A stretch of DNA of 64,000 nucleotides from Paenalcaligenes sp050487225 (GCF_050487225.1 NZ_JBKQGY010000002.1:620001-684000); one strand, 5' to 3'; shown: positions 9,025 to 18,103, counted from the first letter of the stretch. The notes: generated by a model from the sequence alone, not told the origin. Translations and numbers: made by a program.

Positions 9025-9738
9025 TTACTCAGCTGGCGTAATTGCCTTTTTAGCTTGGCGACTTGCCAGCCATTTACCTATCGCCACGATCAACACAGCA
9101 CCCGCGATGTGTGCACCGTAGAAAACCACATTGCTTGGCTCACCAAAACGCTCGGTGTAAGCAATATCGGTCACCATCAAGCCACCAGCGATCCAGCCTA
9201 GCAGTGCAGCACCCAGCGTCACAATGACAGGGAATCGATCAATCAATTTCAGAACGATAGTGCTACCCCACACAATAATAGGAATACTCACTAACAGACC
9301 AAAAATCACAAGACCCAACTGATGGCTAGGATCAGCCATTTGTGCCGCACCTGCAATCGCGATCACGTTATCTAGACTCATCACAAAGTCAGCAATGATG
9401 ATGGTTTTAATCGCACTTAATATAGAGACGCCACTTTTGATGTCGCCATGTTCACCTTCCTCTGGGATCAGCAAACGAATGGCCACCCATGCCAACAATA
9501 GGGCACCTACCACTTTCAAATAAGGGATTGCCAACAAGGTCAACGCAAAAGCGATCAGTATCACACGCAGGATAATCGCCCCTGCTGTACCCCACAGCAC
9601 CCCTTGCAGACGCTGTTTAGCGGGCAAGTTACGACACGCTAACGCAATGACGACCGCGTTATCGCCGCCCAGCAGGATGTCGATCATGATGATCTGAAAA
9701 ACAGCTGCCCAACTAAGCGTTTGCAGAAATTCCAACAT
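9025..9738 (-). CDS. TerC-family integral membrane protein (probable manganese exporter)
   Basis: A 237-residue polytopic membrane protein of the TerC/YkoY family. Signature metal-site stretches are IDILLGGDNAVVIALACRNL near the N-terminus and IIADFVMSLDNVIAIAGAAQ in the middle, both with the family's conserved acidic residues in membrane helices. About seven hydrophobic segments can be seen. I use the ATG at 9738, preceded by GGAG; the frame is open to 9771, but that extension falls inside the riboswitch terminator. TerC-family members under yybP-ykoY riboswitches are linked to manganese export or metalation of secreted enzymes, and that is the likely role here. Confidence 0.92.
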   Translation of the reverse strand: MLEFLQTLSWAAVFQIIMIDILLGGDNAVVIALACRNLPAKQRLQGVLWGTAGAIILRVILIAFALTLLAIPYLKVVGALLLAWVAIRLLIPEEGEHGDIKSGVSILSAIKTIIIADFVMSLDNVIAIAGAAQMADPSHQLGLVIFGLLVSIPIIVWGSTIVLKLIDRFPVIVTLGAALLGWIAGGLMVTDIAYTERFGEPSNVVFYGAHIAGAVLIVAIGKWLASRQAKKAITPAE

Positions 9739-9750
9739 AAGCACTCCAAA

Positions 9751-9784
9751 AACAAAAAAAGCCTGATCCAAAAGGACAGGCTTT
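9751..9784 (-). terminator. Riboswitch expression-platform terminator before terC
   Basis: The stem GCCTG/CAGGC is extended by AAA/TTT pairs and, after a bulged A, by TCC/GGA around an AAAA loop (arms 9758-9769 and 9774-9784). Read leftwards it is followed by a run of T. It sits between the aptamer and the ribosome-binding site, so transcription would stop unless the aptamer prevents hairpin formation. Confidence 0.85.
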
Positions 9785-9940
9785 CTCGAATTGGAGTCGT
9801 ACCTTGCCCTTTAACGGCAAGGTCTTGCTTGTAACAAATTAGGCAATGCCTGCTTGTTACCCGTGCACCGGGAGTACTCATGGTACTACCGTGATGACGA
9901 TGCAGCGGAAATTAAGCTACTCCCCTTGATGGAGCGATTA
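9785..9940 (-). promoter_or_regulatory. yybP-ykoY manganese riboswitch
   Basis: Reading the minus strand, the leader contains the family landmarks in order: AAGGGGAGTAGC, then GCATCGTCATCACGG, then CCGGTGCACGGGTAACAAGC, and finally CAAGACCTTGCC closing onto GGCAAGG. This arrangement is the yybP-ykoY aptamer, which binds Mn2+ and is known to control terC/ykoY and mntP-type genes. It is followed directly by an intrinsic terminator and the terC-family gene. The structure was recognised by eye; a covariance search would fix the exact ends. Confidence 0.9.
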
Positions 9941-10374
9941 TAGCGAAGATTATTGAAAATAGTCATTGGCTATATCGCAATACACGCACTCAGCCTCAAG
10001 CTCTTGGTAAGACTACAACATATACCGGCAAACCACGCCGTATTAGTGCCTGCTTTGTACACCCAAAGCTACGCCAGCACATGTTGAAGCAACAGGAAAT
10101 CAACGGCATCACTCAGCACACCACACCATTTGATTTTCCACATAACCATCGGATATAGCTTGATGCCATTTTGGCTTATAAACACATAATCTATGCCATA
10201 CCCATTTATTAATTAATTCATTATTTTTATATCAATTAATTTTTATTAAAAAAATAATACCTAATAAATTTACTTATTATAAATCTCGATATTTTTAAAT
10301 ATATATTATTTCTTATCTGTAATAGTTTTATTCACCTAACATAAAAAATCAATTTTCCACACCATGGAGTTTTT
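9941..10374. other. Gene-free, AT-rich upstream region of the sulfur operon
   Basis: No gene is visible in this 434-base stretch between the divergent terC leader and the sulfur-uptake operon. Its right half (about 10190-10330) is very AT-rich compared with the rest of the window, with many TTAATT/AATTAA runs. This suits a strong promoter with activator (for example CysB- or Cbl-like) binding, which I infer only from the adjoining genes. Confidence 0.5.
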
Positions 10375-11469
10375 ATGTTGGGTACGTTCTTAACTCGAAA
10401 AATACTGCGCGCACTCCCTCTACTTATAGGCCTAGGGCTATCCGCCATTACACCTAGCCACGCTACCGAAGCCCCCAAAGCCATACGCATAGGCGTTGCT
10501 ACCGCTGGCGGCGGGGATCCCATCACTTGGGGCGGCTCACCTGGCAGCGTAGTACGCGAAAACAAATGGTTGGAATCTGCCTTTGGCGACACCGAAGTAC
10601 AGTGGTTTTTCTTTAAAGGTGCGGGCCCTGCAGTCAATGAAGCACTTTCTAACAAACAAATTGATTTTGCTTATTTAGGTGACCTTCCCACGATCATTGG
10701 CGTTTCTAATGGGTTAAATACAAAAATTCTACTTGCTAGTGGGCAACGTACCAATTTGTATTTAGCCACACCTAAAGATTCAGACATTACCAATATTCAG
10801 GATCTTAAAGATCGCAAAGTCGCAATTTTTAAAGGCACTAATGGGCACTTAGTTGCCAATAATCTGCTGCTAGATAACGGCATCAAAGAAAGTGATCTAC
10901 GTAGCATCAACCTCGATACAGGCAGCGCCCAAGCCGCCTTGGTCTCTGGCAGCATCGATGCCGCTTTTGGTGGCTTCGAATACATACGTTTACTCAACGA
11001 CGGTTTAATTGCCGTACCCTACTCCACCCACGGTAAAGACCCAAAATTCACGAGACAAACCTCGTTGGTAGGACGCGAGGACTTCATTACTGATCACCCT
11101 GATCTCACTCAAAAAGTAGTGGATGAGTTTGTACGTGCTTCGCATTGGGCGTCACAAGAAGAAAACCGTGATGCTTTATTGCGTATATGGGCCAAAAGTG
11201 GCACGCCGTATGAGTCTTTCGTCGTCGAGTTCGAAGGTACACCACTCGCCCAACGTAACAGCCCTCTTTTGGACGAGTTTTTCCGCACCCGCTATCAAGT
11301 GGTGGCCGATGGCGCCAAAGATCTGCAATTCATCCGCCGCCCCGTCAACGTAGAACAAATCTTTGACGATCGCTTCTTACAACATGCGCTACAAGAACAG
11401 CAGCTCACCGACTTCTGGGTAGCCTATGACGCCGATGGTGTGACCCCTAGCGCTAAGAGCACGCCATGA
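10375..11469 (+). CDS. ABC transporter substrate-binding protein, SsuA/TauA-like
   Basis: This 364-residue periplasmic binding protein has a signal peptide (LRALPLLIGLGLSAITPSHA) cleaved near residue 30. The mature part shows the NMT1/SsuA pattern: IRIGVATAGGG at the start, EALSNKQIDFAYLGDLPTII, LKDRKVAIFKGTNGHLVANN and AALVSGSIDAAFGGFEYIRL. Such proteins bind sulfonates, taurine, nitrate or related small anions. The neighbouring flavin monooxygenase and FMN reductase make an organosulfur substrate likely. The start has GGAG seven bases upstream. It overlaps the first permease by 4 bases. Confidence 0.88.
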   Translation: MLGTFLTRKILRALPLLIGLGLSAITPSHATEAPKAIRIGVATAGGGDPITWGGSPGSVVRENKWLESAFGDTEVQWFFFKGAGPAVNEALSNKQIDFAYLGDLPTIIGVSNGLNTKILLASGQRTNLYLATPKDSDITNIQDLKDRKVAIFKGTNGHLVANNLLLDNGIKESDLRSINLDTGSAQAALVSGSIDAAFGGFEYIRLLNDGLIAVPYSTHGKDPKFTRQTSLVGREDFITDHPDLTQKVVDEFVRASHWASQEENRDALLRIWAKSGTPYESFVVEFEGTPLAQRNSPLLDEFFRTRYQVVADGAKDLQFIRRPVNVEQIFDDRFLQHALQEQQLTDFWVAYDADGVTPSAKSTP

Positions 11470-12317
11470 GCCTAGTCCCACAAGAAAAACTGGTGCAACA
11501 CGCGGGGGGCTATGGTGCTAACCGCTATCCCTTAGCCGCCCAACTGAGCCACGCCGCGACGCTGTATGCCCAAGCCTTATTAGTGCCTGTGTTGCTCTTT
11601 GCCGTGTGGGTGATCAGTACAGAACAAGGTTGGGTGTCGCCCCAAGTGCTACCACCACCCGCGTATGTGCTGGAAGCCTTACTGGACCTCTTGAACAGTG
11701 GTGAGCTCTGGCTACACGTAGAAGCCAGTCTGCGACGCGTGTTGGTGGGGTATCTAGCAGGCTCCGTCATTGGCATAGCAATAGGTATTGTGGTGGGGGT
11801 ATCCAAACATGCCGAACGCCTACTTATGCCCACCCTTAATGCACTGGTGCAGATACCCGTCTTAGCCTGGTTGCCCTTTGTGATGTTACTCGTGGGTATA
11901 GGCGAGGCACTCAAGTACATCTTGATTGCTAAAGCCGCTTTGGTGCCTACGCTCATGAGCACCTTCCAGTTACTGCGCCAGCAGCCGCAGCGCTTACTGG
12001 AAGTCGCGCACGTGTATGGCTACAGCCCATCACAACGTTTTCTGCACCTGAGCCTGCCTGCTGGCGTGCCCATTCTCTTTACCGGATTACGTCTGGGATT
12101 CACCAAAGCATGGCTGTCATTAGTGGTCGTAGAGTTGGTGGCCTCTAGTGAAGGCTTGGGTTATCTGATTGTGTACGGACGTCAACTATTCCAGCTGGAT
12201 TTGGTCATGGCAACCGTCTTCATTGTGGGGCTGATAGGCCTGCTCATAGACCGCCTACTCGATGCCATAGAACGGCGTGTTTTAACGTCCTCTACCCCGA
12301 AAACAAGGATTGTGTAA
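11466..12317 (+). CDS. ABC transporter permease (sulfonate-type), first subunit
   Basis: A 283-residue inner-membrane permease of the binding-protein-dependent family, with about six helices (for example YLAGSVIGIAIGIVVGVSK). The cytoplasmic EAA loop lies at about 178-205 (LLEVAHVYGYSPSQRFLHLS followed by LPAGVPILFTGL), which contacts the ATPase. It overlaps the binding protein and the second permease by a few bases, so the three are translationally coupled. Having two different permease genes suggests a heterodimeric channel, unlike SsuC systems that use one permease gene. Confidence 0.88.
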   Translation: MSLVPQEKLVQHAGGYGANRYPLAAQLSHAATLYAQALLVPVLLFAVWVISTEQGWVSPQVLPPPAYVLEALLDLLNSGELWLHVEASLRRVLVGYLAGSVIGIAIGIVVGVSKHAERLLMPTLNALVQIPVLAWLPFVMLLVGIGEALKYILIAKAALVPTLMSTFQLLRQQPQRLLEVAHVYGYSPSQRFLHLSLPAGVPILFTGLRLGFTKAWLSLVVVELVASSEGLGYLIVYGRQLFQLDLVMATVFIVGLIGLLIDRLLDAIERRVLTSSTPKTRIV

Positions 12318-13096
12318 TGCGTCATCCTACATCGTGGTTACAGCACACTCTGTATCGCCTTGAGCCTTGGGTGCTACCGCTATCCCTGCTTGTGCTCTGG
12401 CAATGGGCCGCTACTCAACAACTGTGGCATTCATCTCTGCTGGTGTCTCCTACCAGCGTCTGGCAACAGTTGGTGGAGCTGTGCCGTACCGGCCAACTGC
12501 AACGCGCCATCACGGCCAGCCTCACACGCGAGCTAAGCGGTTTCTTTATAGGTTCTGTGTTGGGTTTAGCGCTGGGTATCACATTGGGCTTATCCACGCG
12601 TTCTAGACAGTTGCTAGGCCCTAGCTTCAACACCTTCAAACAGATCTCATTATTTGCGTGGATTCCACTGATTTCTGTCTGGTTTGGGTTGGGCGATACC
12701 GCCAAAGTCGTGTTTTTGTCCTTGGCTGCCTTAGTGCCTGTCACGGTGTACACCGCCGATGGCATTCAAGCCGTACCACTGCGCTTGCTAGAAGTGGCCC
12801 GTGTTTACCAATACAGCACGCCACAAACCATCGCCCACGTCATTTTGCCTGCTGCGCTACCCGCCATTTTCACTGGTGTGTATCTCGCACTGATTTACTC
12901 CTGGCTCGCCACCATCGGGGCGGAGTACCTGCTAGTTTCCGGACCAGGGCTAGGCACCATCCTGATTGAAGGCAGTGAGTTGTTTCGCATGGATTTAGTG
13001 CTGATAGGCATGACCACCATAGGGCTGATCGGCGCTGGCTTGAACTGGTCTGCCCGACTCATAGAACGACGTTTGCGTCTGTACTTCCCACAGTAA
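12317..13096 (+). CDS. ABC transporter permease (sulfonate-type), second subunit
   Basis: A 259-residue inner-membrane permease of the same family as the preceding gene. Helices include LSGFFIGSVLGLALGITLGL, and the EAA loop reads LLEVARVYQYSTPQTIAHVI. Its start codon overlaps the last base of the first permease. It probably pairs with that subunit to form the translocation pore of one importer. Confidence 0.88.
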   Translation: MRHPTSWLQHTLYRLEPWVLPLSLLVLWQWAATQQLWHSSLLVSPTSVWQQLVELCRTGQLQRAITASLTRELSGFFIGSVLGLALGITLGLSTRSRQLLGPSFNTFKQISLFAWIPLISVWFGLGDTAKVVFLSLAALVPVTVYTADGIQAVPLRLLEVARVYQYSTPQTIAHVILPAALPAIFTGVYLALIYSWLATIGAEYLLVSGPGLGTILIEGSELFRMDLVLIGMTTIGLIGAGLNWSARLIERRLRLYFPQ

Positions 13097-13127
13097 CGCA
13101 TTACCTAAACGCCACCTAAGGATTCTT

Positions 13128-13973
13128 ATGACTCTTCAGCAACGCCCTGCGCTCACGCTGCAGCATATTACTAAGCATTTTCACCAGCCTGACAGCCACA
13201 GTACCTTACAAGTGCTGGACGACATCAACTTGGCAATACGCCCAGGTGAGTTCATCAGTATTGTGGGTAGCAGCGGCTGCGGGAAGTCGACGTTACTGCG
13301 TCTCATACTTGGTCTAGACACTGATTTCACAGGCAGCATCACCTTGGGTGATACGCCTATACGCGGCCCCGGCTTAGATCGCGGTATTGTGTTCCAAGAT
13401 CACCGTTTATTGCCCTGGTTATCAGTCAGTAAAAACATCCAATTCGCTCTGCGCAACAGCAAACTGTCTACCCAAGAACAACAAGAGCGAGTGCAGCAGC
13501 ACATCGATTTGGTGGGTTTACAGGGGTTTGAACACCACCTACCCAGTGCTATTTCCGGCGGCATGGCGCAGCGTGTCGCCATCGCCCGTGGGCTAGTTAA
13601 TCGCCCTTCCATCCTATTGCTGGACGAGCCCTTGGGTGCGTTAGATGCACTGACCCGCACGCGCCTGCAGCAAGAAATACAAAACATCTGGCAGACCGAG
13701 CAGATCACCATGATTTTGGTCACCCACGATGTGGATGAGGCTGTTTTTCTGGGTGATCGCGTGGTCATCATGCAGCCCAACCCTGGCCAGATACAACGCA
13801 TTGTAGACATCAATCTAGAACGCCCCCGCAATCGCAGCGACCCACGCTTTATCGCGTATCGCGATGACATCTTACGCAGTTTTACCAGTACCACCGCTTC
13901 TCATCCGCCATCCCCTCCTACGCCACAAGCTCCACTTTGGACCACCTTAAATGGTCTTAACGTGGCGTGGTAA
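13128..13973 (+). CDS. ABC transporter ATP-binding protein, SsuB/TauB-like
   Basis: A 281-residue ATPase with Walker A GSSGCGKST (47-55), Q-loop VFQDHRLLPW (about 88-97), signature ISGGMAQRVAIARGL (142-156), Walker B ILLLDEP (162-168) and switch histidine in VTHDVDEA. The Q-loop form is typical of nitrate/sulfonate/taurine importers. The C-terminal 40 residues are Pro/Ser-rich and poorly conserved. It would drive uptake through the two upstream permeases and is 17 bases from the monooxygenase gene. Confidence 0.93.
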   Translation: MTLQQRPALTLQHITKHFHQPDSHSTLQVLDDINLAIRPGEFISIVGSSGCGKSTLLRLILGLDTDFTGSITLGDTPIRGPGLDRGIVFQDHRLLPWLSVSKNIQFALRNSKLSTQEQQERVQQHIDLVGLQGFEHHLPSAISGGMAQRVAIARGLVNRPSILLLDEPLGALDALTRTRLQQEIQNIWQTEQITMILVTHDVDEAVFLGDRVVIMQPNPGQIQRIVDINLERPRNRSDPRFIAYRDDILRSFTSTTASHPPSPPTPQAPLWTTLNGLNVAW

Positions 13974-13990
13974 CTCTTTAAGGAACGATC

Positions 13991-15346
13991 ATGAGCAAAT
14001 CACAGAAAAAACAAATAAAGCTAGGTGCCTTCTTAATGCAAACGGGCCACCACATTGCTGGCTGGCGTCACCCCGACGCTGATGCGCACGCCAGCTTTAG
14101 CTTTCAACACTATGCTGAATTGGCTAAACGTGCCGAAGCAGCCAAGTTTGACGCTGTTTTTCTCGCTGACTCCGTTGGGGTGCGCCAACCGGATAATCCT
14201 GCCCTATTTCGTAGCGCTAGATCCTTTCATTTTGAGCCTCTCACCCTACTATCAGGCTTAGCCGCCGTCACCGAAAAAATTGGCGTTATCGGAACAGCCT
14301 CCACGTCGTTTAATGAGCCCTACACCCTAGCCCGTCAATTCGCGTCACTGGACCAACTGAGCAACGGGCGTGCTGGCTGGAATCTAGTGACGTCTAGCAG
14401 CGGTGAAGAAGCAAAAAATTACGGGCTAGAAACGCATTATGCGCATCAAACCCGCTATCAACGCGCACAGGAGTTCCACGATGTAGTCACCCGTTTATGG
14501 AGCTCGTGGGATGACGACACCTATGTAGGCGACAAAGAACAAGGTATTTACTTCAAACCCAAGTCATTACACCCTTTGCATCATCGTGGTCAGTTTTTCT
14601 CAGTCGCTGGGCCGCTTAACGTTGCACGCTCCGCCCAAGGCCACCCCGTTGTGGTGCAAGCGGGTGCTTCTGAAGCAGGCCGTAGCCTTGCTGCTGCGAC
14701 CGCAGAAGTGATTTTTGTCGCCCACCAAACGCTGGAAGAAGGGCAAAGCTTTTACAAAGACATTAAGAATCGCGTTGCAGCATTCGGGCGTAACCCCGAT
14801 CACACCTTAATCATGCCAGGCGCTTTTCCTGTCATTGGTGAGTCCCGTGCTCATGCCCAAGAGAAGTTTGAGCAACTGCAAAACTTAATACACCCTGAAG
14901 TAGGACTCGCCTTGGTGTCCAGCCTATTGGGTATAGACCTAACAGGCGTAGATGTAGACAGCCCATTACCTGCTATTCCCGAAACTGAAGGTGCTAAGAG
15001 TCGTCGACAACTGCTGGTGGATTTGGCTGGCCGCGAACAGCTCAGCATACGTGATCTGTACTTAAAAATTGCTGGCGCACGTGGCCATTGGCAACTGGTA
15101 GGTACGGCGAATGACATTGCCGACCAACTGCAACACTGGTTTGAGAGTCATGCTGCGGATGGCTTCAACATCATGGCACCGTGGCTACCCGGTGGCTTAA
15201 TTGAGTTCATCGACCATGTTTTGCCCGAATTGCGACGTCGCGGGCTGTTCCGCACGGAATACAGTGGCAGCACCCTGCGTGAACATCTGGGGCTACCCAT
15301 ACCCGTCGCTCAACCCCACCAGCGCCTTCAAGGAGCTGTCGCATGA
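13991..15346 (+). CDS. FMN-dependent monooxygenase, NtaA/SnaA/DszA family
   Basis: A 451-residue flavin monooxygenase of the bacterial luciferase-like class. Landmarks are IKLGAFLMQTGHHIAGWRHP at the N-terminus, HFEPLTLLSGLAAVTEKIGV, TASTSFNEPYTLARQFASLD, LSNGRAGWNLVTSS and PVVVQAGASEAGRSLAA. Members oxidise sulfones, sulfonates, chelators or amines using FMNH2 supplied by a separate reductase, encoded next door. With a sulfonate-type importer in the same operon, cleavage of a carbon-sulfur bond for sulfur scavenging is the best guess. The substrate cannot be told from sequence. It overlaps the reductase gene by 4 bases. Confidence 0.9.
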   Translation: MSKSQKKQIKLGAFLMQTGHHIAGWRHPDADAHASFSFQHYAELAKRAEAAKFDAVFLADSVGVRQPDNPALFRSARSFHFEPLTLLSGLAAVTEKIGVIGTASTSFNEPYTLARQFASLDQLSNGRAGWNLVTSSSGEEAKNYGLETHYAHQTRYQRAQEFHDVVTRLWSSWDDDTYVGDKEQGIYFKPKSLHPLHHRGQFFSVAGPLNVARSAQGHPVVVQAGASEAGRSLAAATAEVIFVAHQTLEEGQSFYKDIKNRVAAFGRNPDHTLIMPGAFPVIGESRAHAQEKFEQLQNLIHPEVGLALVSSLLGIDLTGVDVDSPLPAIPETEGAKSRRQLLVDLAGREQLSIRDLYLKIAGARGHWQLVGTANDIADQLQHWFESHAADGFNIMAPWLPGGLIEFIDHVLPELRRRGLFRTEYSGSTLREHLGLPIPVAQPHQRLQGAVA

Positions 15347-15939
15347 GCCAGCCTTATGAGGTCATTGCCATCTCAGGCAGTCCCAGTGAGAAATCCCGCT
15401 CTACCAGCCTTCTGAACTACTACACCTCGGCGTTGGAGCAACTAGGTACTAGGGTGAAACACATACGCCTCACTGATCTGCCCGCCAAAGACCTGATACT
15501 GGGCAAATACGATGCGCCAGCCATTACCGCCGTGCATGACGCTATTGCCGGTGCTAAGGCCATCATCCTCGCCAGCCCTGTGTACAAAGCCACTATTTCT
15601 GGCGGCCTTAAGGCGCTGCTGGACGTACTGCCTGAAAATGCGTTCGCGCACAAAACAGTCGTCCCCCTCGCCTCTGCTGGCAGCTCTTTGCATCTACTAG
15701 CGCTGGACTATAGTTTGGGCCCCATTTTGGCCGCCTTAGGCACACCCAAAGTCCTGAAAGGTATCTATGCCGCCCAAACCCAACTCACCTCCAAGGGCGA
15801 CTCTTATGAGCCCGACCCGGACGTACGAGCGCGTTTGGACCACAGCATCAAAGAGCTACATCACACACTGGCACCTGCCAGCGCCCTCTCGCATCCCAAT
15901 CCTGATGCTTGGATTAACCGTCATTTCATTGCTGTCTAA
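15343..15939 (+). CDS. ssuE: NAD(P)H-dependent FMN reductase, SsuE type
   Basis: A 198-residue flavodoxin-fold reductase with FMN-binding loop ISGSPSEKSRSTSLL near the N-terminus and the family motif SPVYKATISGGLKALLDVLP at about 85-104. It supplies reduced FMN to the monooxygenase encoded immediately upstream (4-base overlap). Its size and motifs match SsuE-type reductases, which are induced under sulfate limitation in other bacteria. Confidence 0.9.
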   Translation: MSQPYEVIAISGSPSEKSRSTSLLNYYTSALEQLGTRVKHIRLTDLPAKDLILGKYDAPAITAVHDAIAGAKAIILASPVYKATISGGLKALLDVLPENAFAHKTVVPLASAGSSLHLLALDYSLGPILAALGTPKVLKGIYAAQTQLTSKGDSYEPDPDVRARLDHSIKELHHTLAPASALSHPNPDAWINRHFIAV

Positions 15940-15958
15940 TTTTATAAAGGAACACCTC

Positions 15959-16177
15959 ATGACCACCCCTATCATCAACGCCAGAAATCAATTCAAAGGC
16001 ACTATCTCTGCCATTAACCGTGGCCCTGTGGTCTCCGAAGTCGAAGTCACCACGCTGTCTGGATTGGTCACATCCGTCATCACCACTCGCTCTATTGATG
16101 AGCTGCAACTGGCCATAGGCAGTGAAGTGCTGGCTTTTGTAAAGGCAACAGAAGTCGCCGTGGCTAAGTTGGCCTGA
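15959..16177 (+). CDS. Small TOBE/Mop-domain molybdopterin-binding-like protein
   Basis: A 72-residue single-domain protein. INARNQFKGTISAINRGPVV, followed by SEVEVTTLSGLVTSVITTRS and GSEVLAFVKATEVAVAKL, is the Mop/TOBE fold that binds molybdate or other oxyanions in the cytoplasm. The ATG at 15959 is chosen because AGGAA lies upstream; the frame is open further upstream but overlaps the reductase. Small Mop proteins recur at the end of sulfonate-type operons, where their exact job is unclear; oxyanion buffering is possible. A bidirectional terminator follows. Confidence 0.9.
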   Translation: MTTPIINARNQFKGTISAINRGPVVSEVEVTTLSGLVTSVITTRSIDELQLAIGSEVLAFVKATEVAVAKLA

Positions 16178-16181
16178 TAGC

Positions 16182-16213
16182 AAAAAGCCCGGGTGGTTCT
16201 GCCCGGGCTTTTT
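16182..16213. terminator. Bidirectional terminator between the sulfur operon and glmS
   Basis: AAAAAGCCCGGG (16182-16193) pairs with CCCGGGCTTTTT (16202-16213) around an 8-base loop. T-runs are present in both directions, so it can end both the plus-strand sulfur operon and the convergent glmS transcript. Confidence 0.92.
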
Positions 16214-16273
16214 CATCATCATTGCGTTGTGTCTACCATCAATAACCAATAGCTCAACGACTAGTGTGCGGCA

Positions 16274-18103
16274 TTACTCCACCGTCACACTCTTCGCTAA
16301 GTTACGCGGTTTATCCACGTCAGTACCACGCGCACACGCTACGTGATACGCCAATAACTGTAGTGTCACGGCGTGCAATACAGGTGACAACAACCCGTAG
16401 TGCTCAGGCATATGGATCACATGGATGGTGTCGCTGCTGTTGATGTGAGTATTGGCATCGGCAAACACATACAGTTCACCACCACGCGCGTGTACTTCTT
16501 GCATGTTGGATTTCAGTTTTTCCAACAGCGCATCGTGCGGTGCAATGGTAATCACTGGCATGGCTTGCGTGACCAAAGCCAAGGGGCCGTGTTTCAATTC
16601 GCCAGCTGGGTAGCCTTCAGCGTGGATGTAGCTGATTTCTTTAAGCTTCAGCGCACCTTCCAAGGCGATGGGGTAATGCATGCCACGGCCCAAGAACAAG
16701 GCATGTTCTTTGTTTGCAAAGCGACTCGCCCAAGCAATCACTTGTGGCTCTAACGCCAGCACAGCAGAAATCGCCACAGGCATATGACGCAACTTACGCA
16801 ATAGATCAGCTTCTTGCTCTGCAGACAGTTGGCCTTTCACTTGCGCCACTACCATTGCCAACAAGAACAACGCGGTTAACTGCGTAGTAAAAGCTTTAGT
16901 GGATGCCACACCCACTTCCACACCCGCACGGGTGATGTACGCCAATTTACTTTCACGTACCATCGCGCTAGAAGCCACGTTGCAAATGGTCAGCGTGTTT
17001 TCCATACCCAGCTTGCGGGCATGCTTCAATGCCGCCAAGGTATCGGCGGTTTCACCAGACTGAGAAATAGTCAGTACCAAGGTACGTGGATTAGGCACGC
17101 TGTCACGATAGCGGTATTCGCTCGCGATCTCTACGCTCACAGGCACTTTAGCTAAGGACTCTATCCAGTATTTAGCTGTCAGACCAGCGTAAAAGCTAGT
17201 GCCACATGCCAAGATCAATACTTGATCAATGTTCTGGAATATCTCTTTAGCGCCCTCACCGAACAATGCAGGACTCACGGTTTCCACGCCTTGTAAGGTG
17301 TCACCTACGGCGCGTGGCTGCTCGAAAATCTCTTTTTGCATGTAATGGCGGTACGGGCCTAAATCGGCCTCGCCAGCATGCAGATGCACGGTGTGTACTT
17401 CGCGATCGCAAGGCACGCCCTGCACATCGTAGACTTGCAGGCTATCCAAATGCAGGTCGACAACATCGCCGTCTTCCAGATAAATAATCTGGCTAGTTTC
17501 GCCGGCCAATGCCAACGCATCAGATGCCAAGAAGTTCTCGCCTTCGCCCAAACCAGCTACCAATGGTGAGCCATTACGCGCACCCACCAAACGATGAGGT
17601 TCGTCTTTAGCAATCACAGCCAGCGCATAAGCACCATGCAACTGTACGCAGGCGTCTTTAACTGCTTGCAGTACATCGCCTTGGTACAAGGAGTCAATTA
17701 AGTGCGCGACCACTTCAGTATCAGTTTGGCTCTCGAACACATAACCAGCTTTAGTCAGTCGCTCACGCAGCGCTTCGTGATTCTCGATAATGCCGTTGTG
17801 CACCAAGGCAATACGGGTTTGACCAGTGTGGCCCGAAAAGTGGGGATGTGCATTATGTGTCGCGGGTGCGCCGTGTGTGGCCCAACGTGTGTGTGCAATA
17901 CCAGTCACTGCCTCTAGCTGCTGAGACTGTACTTGTTCTGCCAACACTGCCACCCGTTCTGTACTACGTACGCGCTGCAATTCATCGCCATGAAACACAG
18001 CGATACCGCACGAGTCGTAGCCTCGGTACTCTAGGCGCTTCAAGCCTTCTAGCAATACCGGGATAACATTTCGTTGTGCTACTGCACCTACAATTCCACA
18101 CAT
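16274..18103 (-). CDS. glmS: Glutamine-fructose-6-phosphate aminotransferase GlmS
   Basis: This 609-residue enzyme makes glucosamine-6-phosphate for peptidoglycan and LPS. The N-terminal glutaminase domain begins MCGIVGAVAQRN with catalytic Cys2 and includes GIAHTRWATHG. Two SIS isomerase domains follow, with ACGTSFYAGL, LTISQSGETADTLAALKHAR and the C-terminal ending PRNLAKSVTVE that closes the active site. Length and motifs are complete. It converges on the sulfur operon. glmU, the later enzyme of the same pathway, lies 3.6 kb away on the same strand but separated by envelope genes. Confidence 0.97.
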   Translation of the reverse strand: MCGIVGAVAQRNVIPVLLEGLKRLEYRGYDSCGIAVFHGDELQRVRSTERVAVLAEQVQSQQLEAVTGIAHTRWATHGAPATHNAHPHFSGHTGQTRIALVHNGIIENHEALRERLTKAGYVFESQTDTEVVAHLIDSLYQGDVLQAVKDACVQLHGAYALAVIAKDEPHRLVGARNGSPLVAGLGEGENFLASDALALAGETSQIIYLEDGDVVDLHLDSLQVYDVQGVPCDREVHTVHLHAGEADLGPYRHYMQKEIFEQPRAVGDTLQGVETVSPALFGEGAKEIFQNIDQVLILACGTSFYAGLTAKYWIESLAKVPVSVEIASEYRYRDSVPNPRTLVLTISQSGETADTLAALKHARKLGMENTLTICNVASSAMVRESKLAYITRAGVEVGVASTKAFTTQLTALFLLAMVVAQVKGQLSAEQEADLLRKLRHMPVAISAVLALEPQVIAWASRFANKEHALFLGRGMHYPIALEGALKLKEISYIHAEGYPAGELKHGPLALVTQAMPVITIAPHDALLEKLKSNMQEVHARGGELYVFADANTHINSSDTIHVIHMPEHYGLLSPVLHAVTLQLLAYHVACARGTDVDKPRNLAKSVTVE

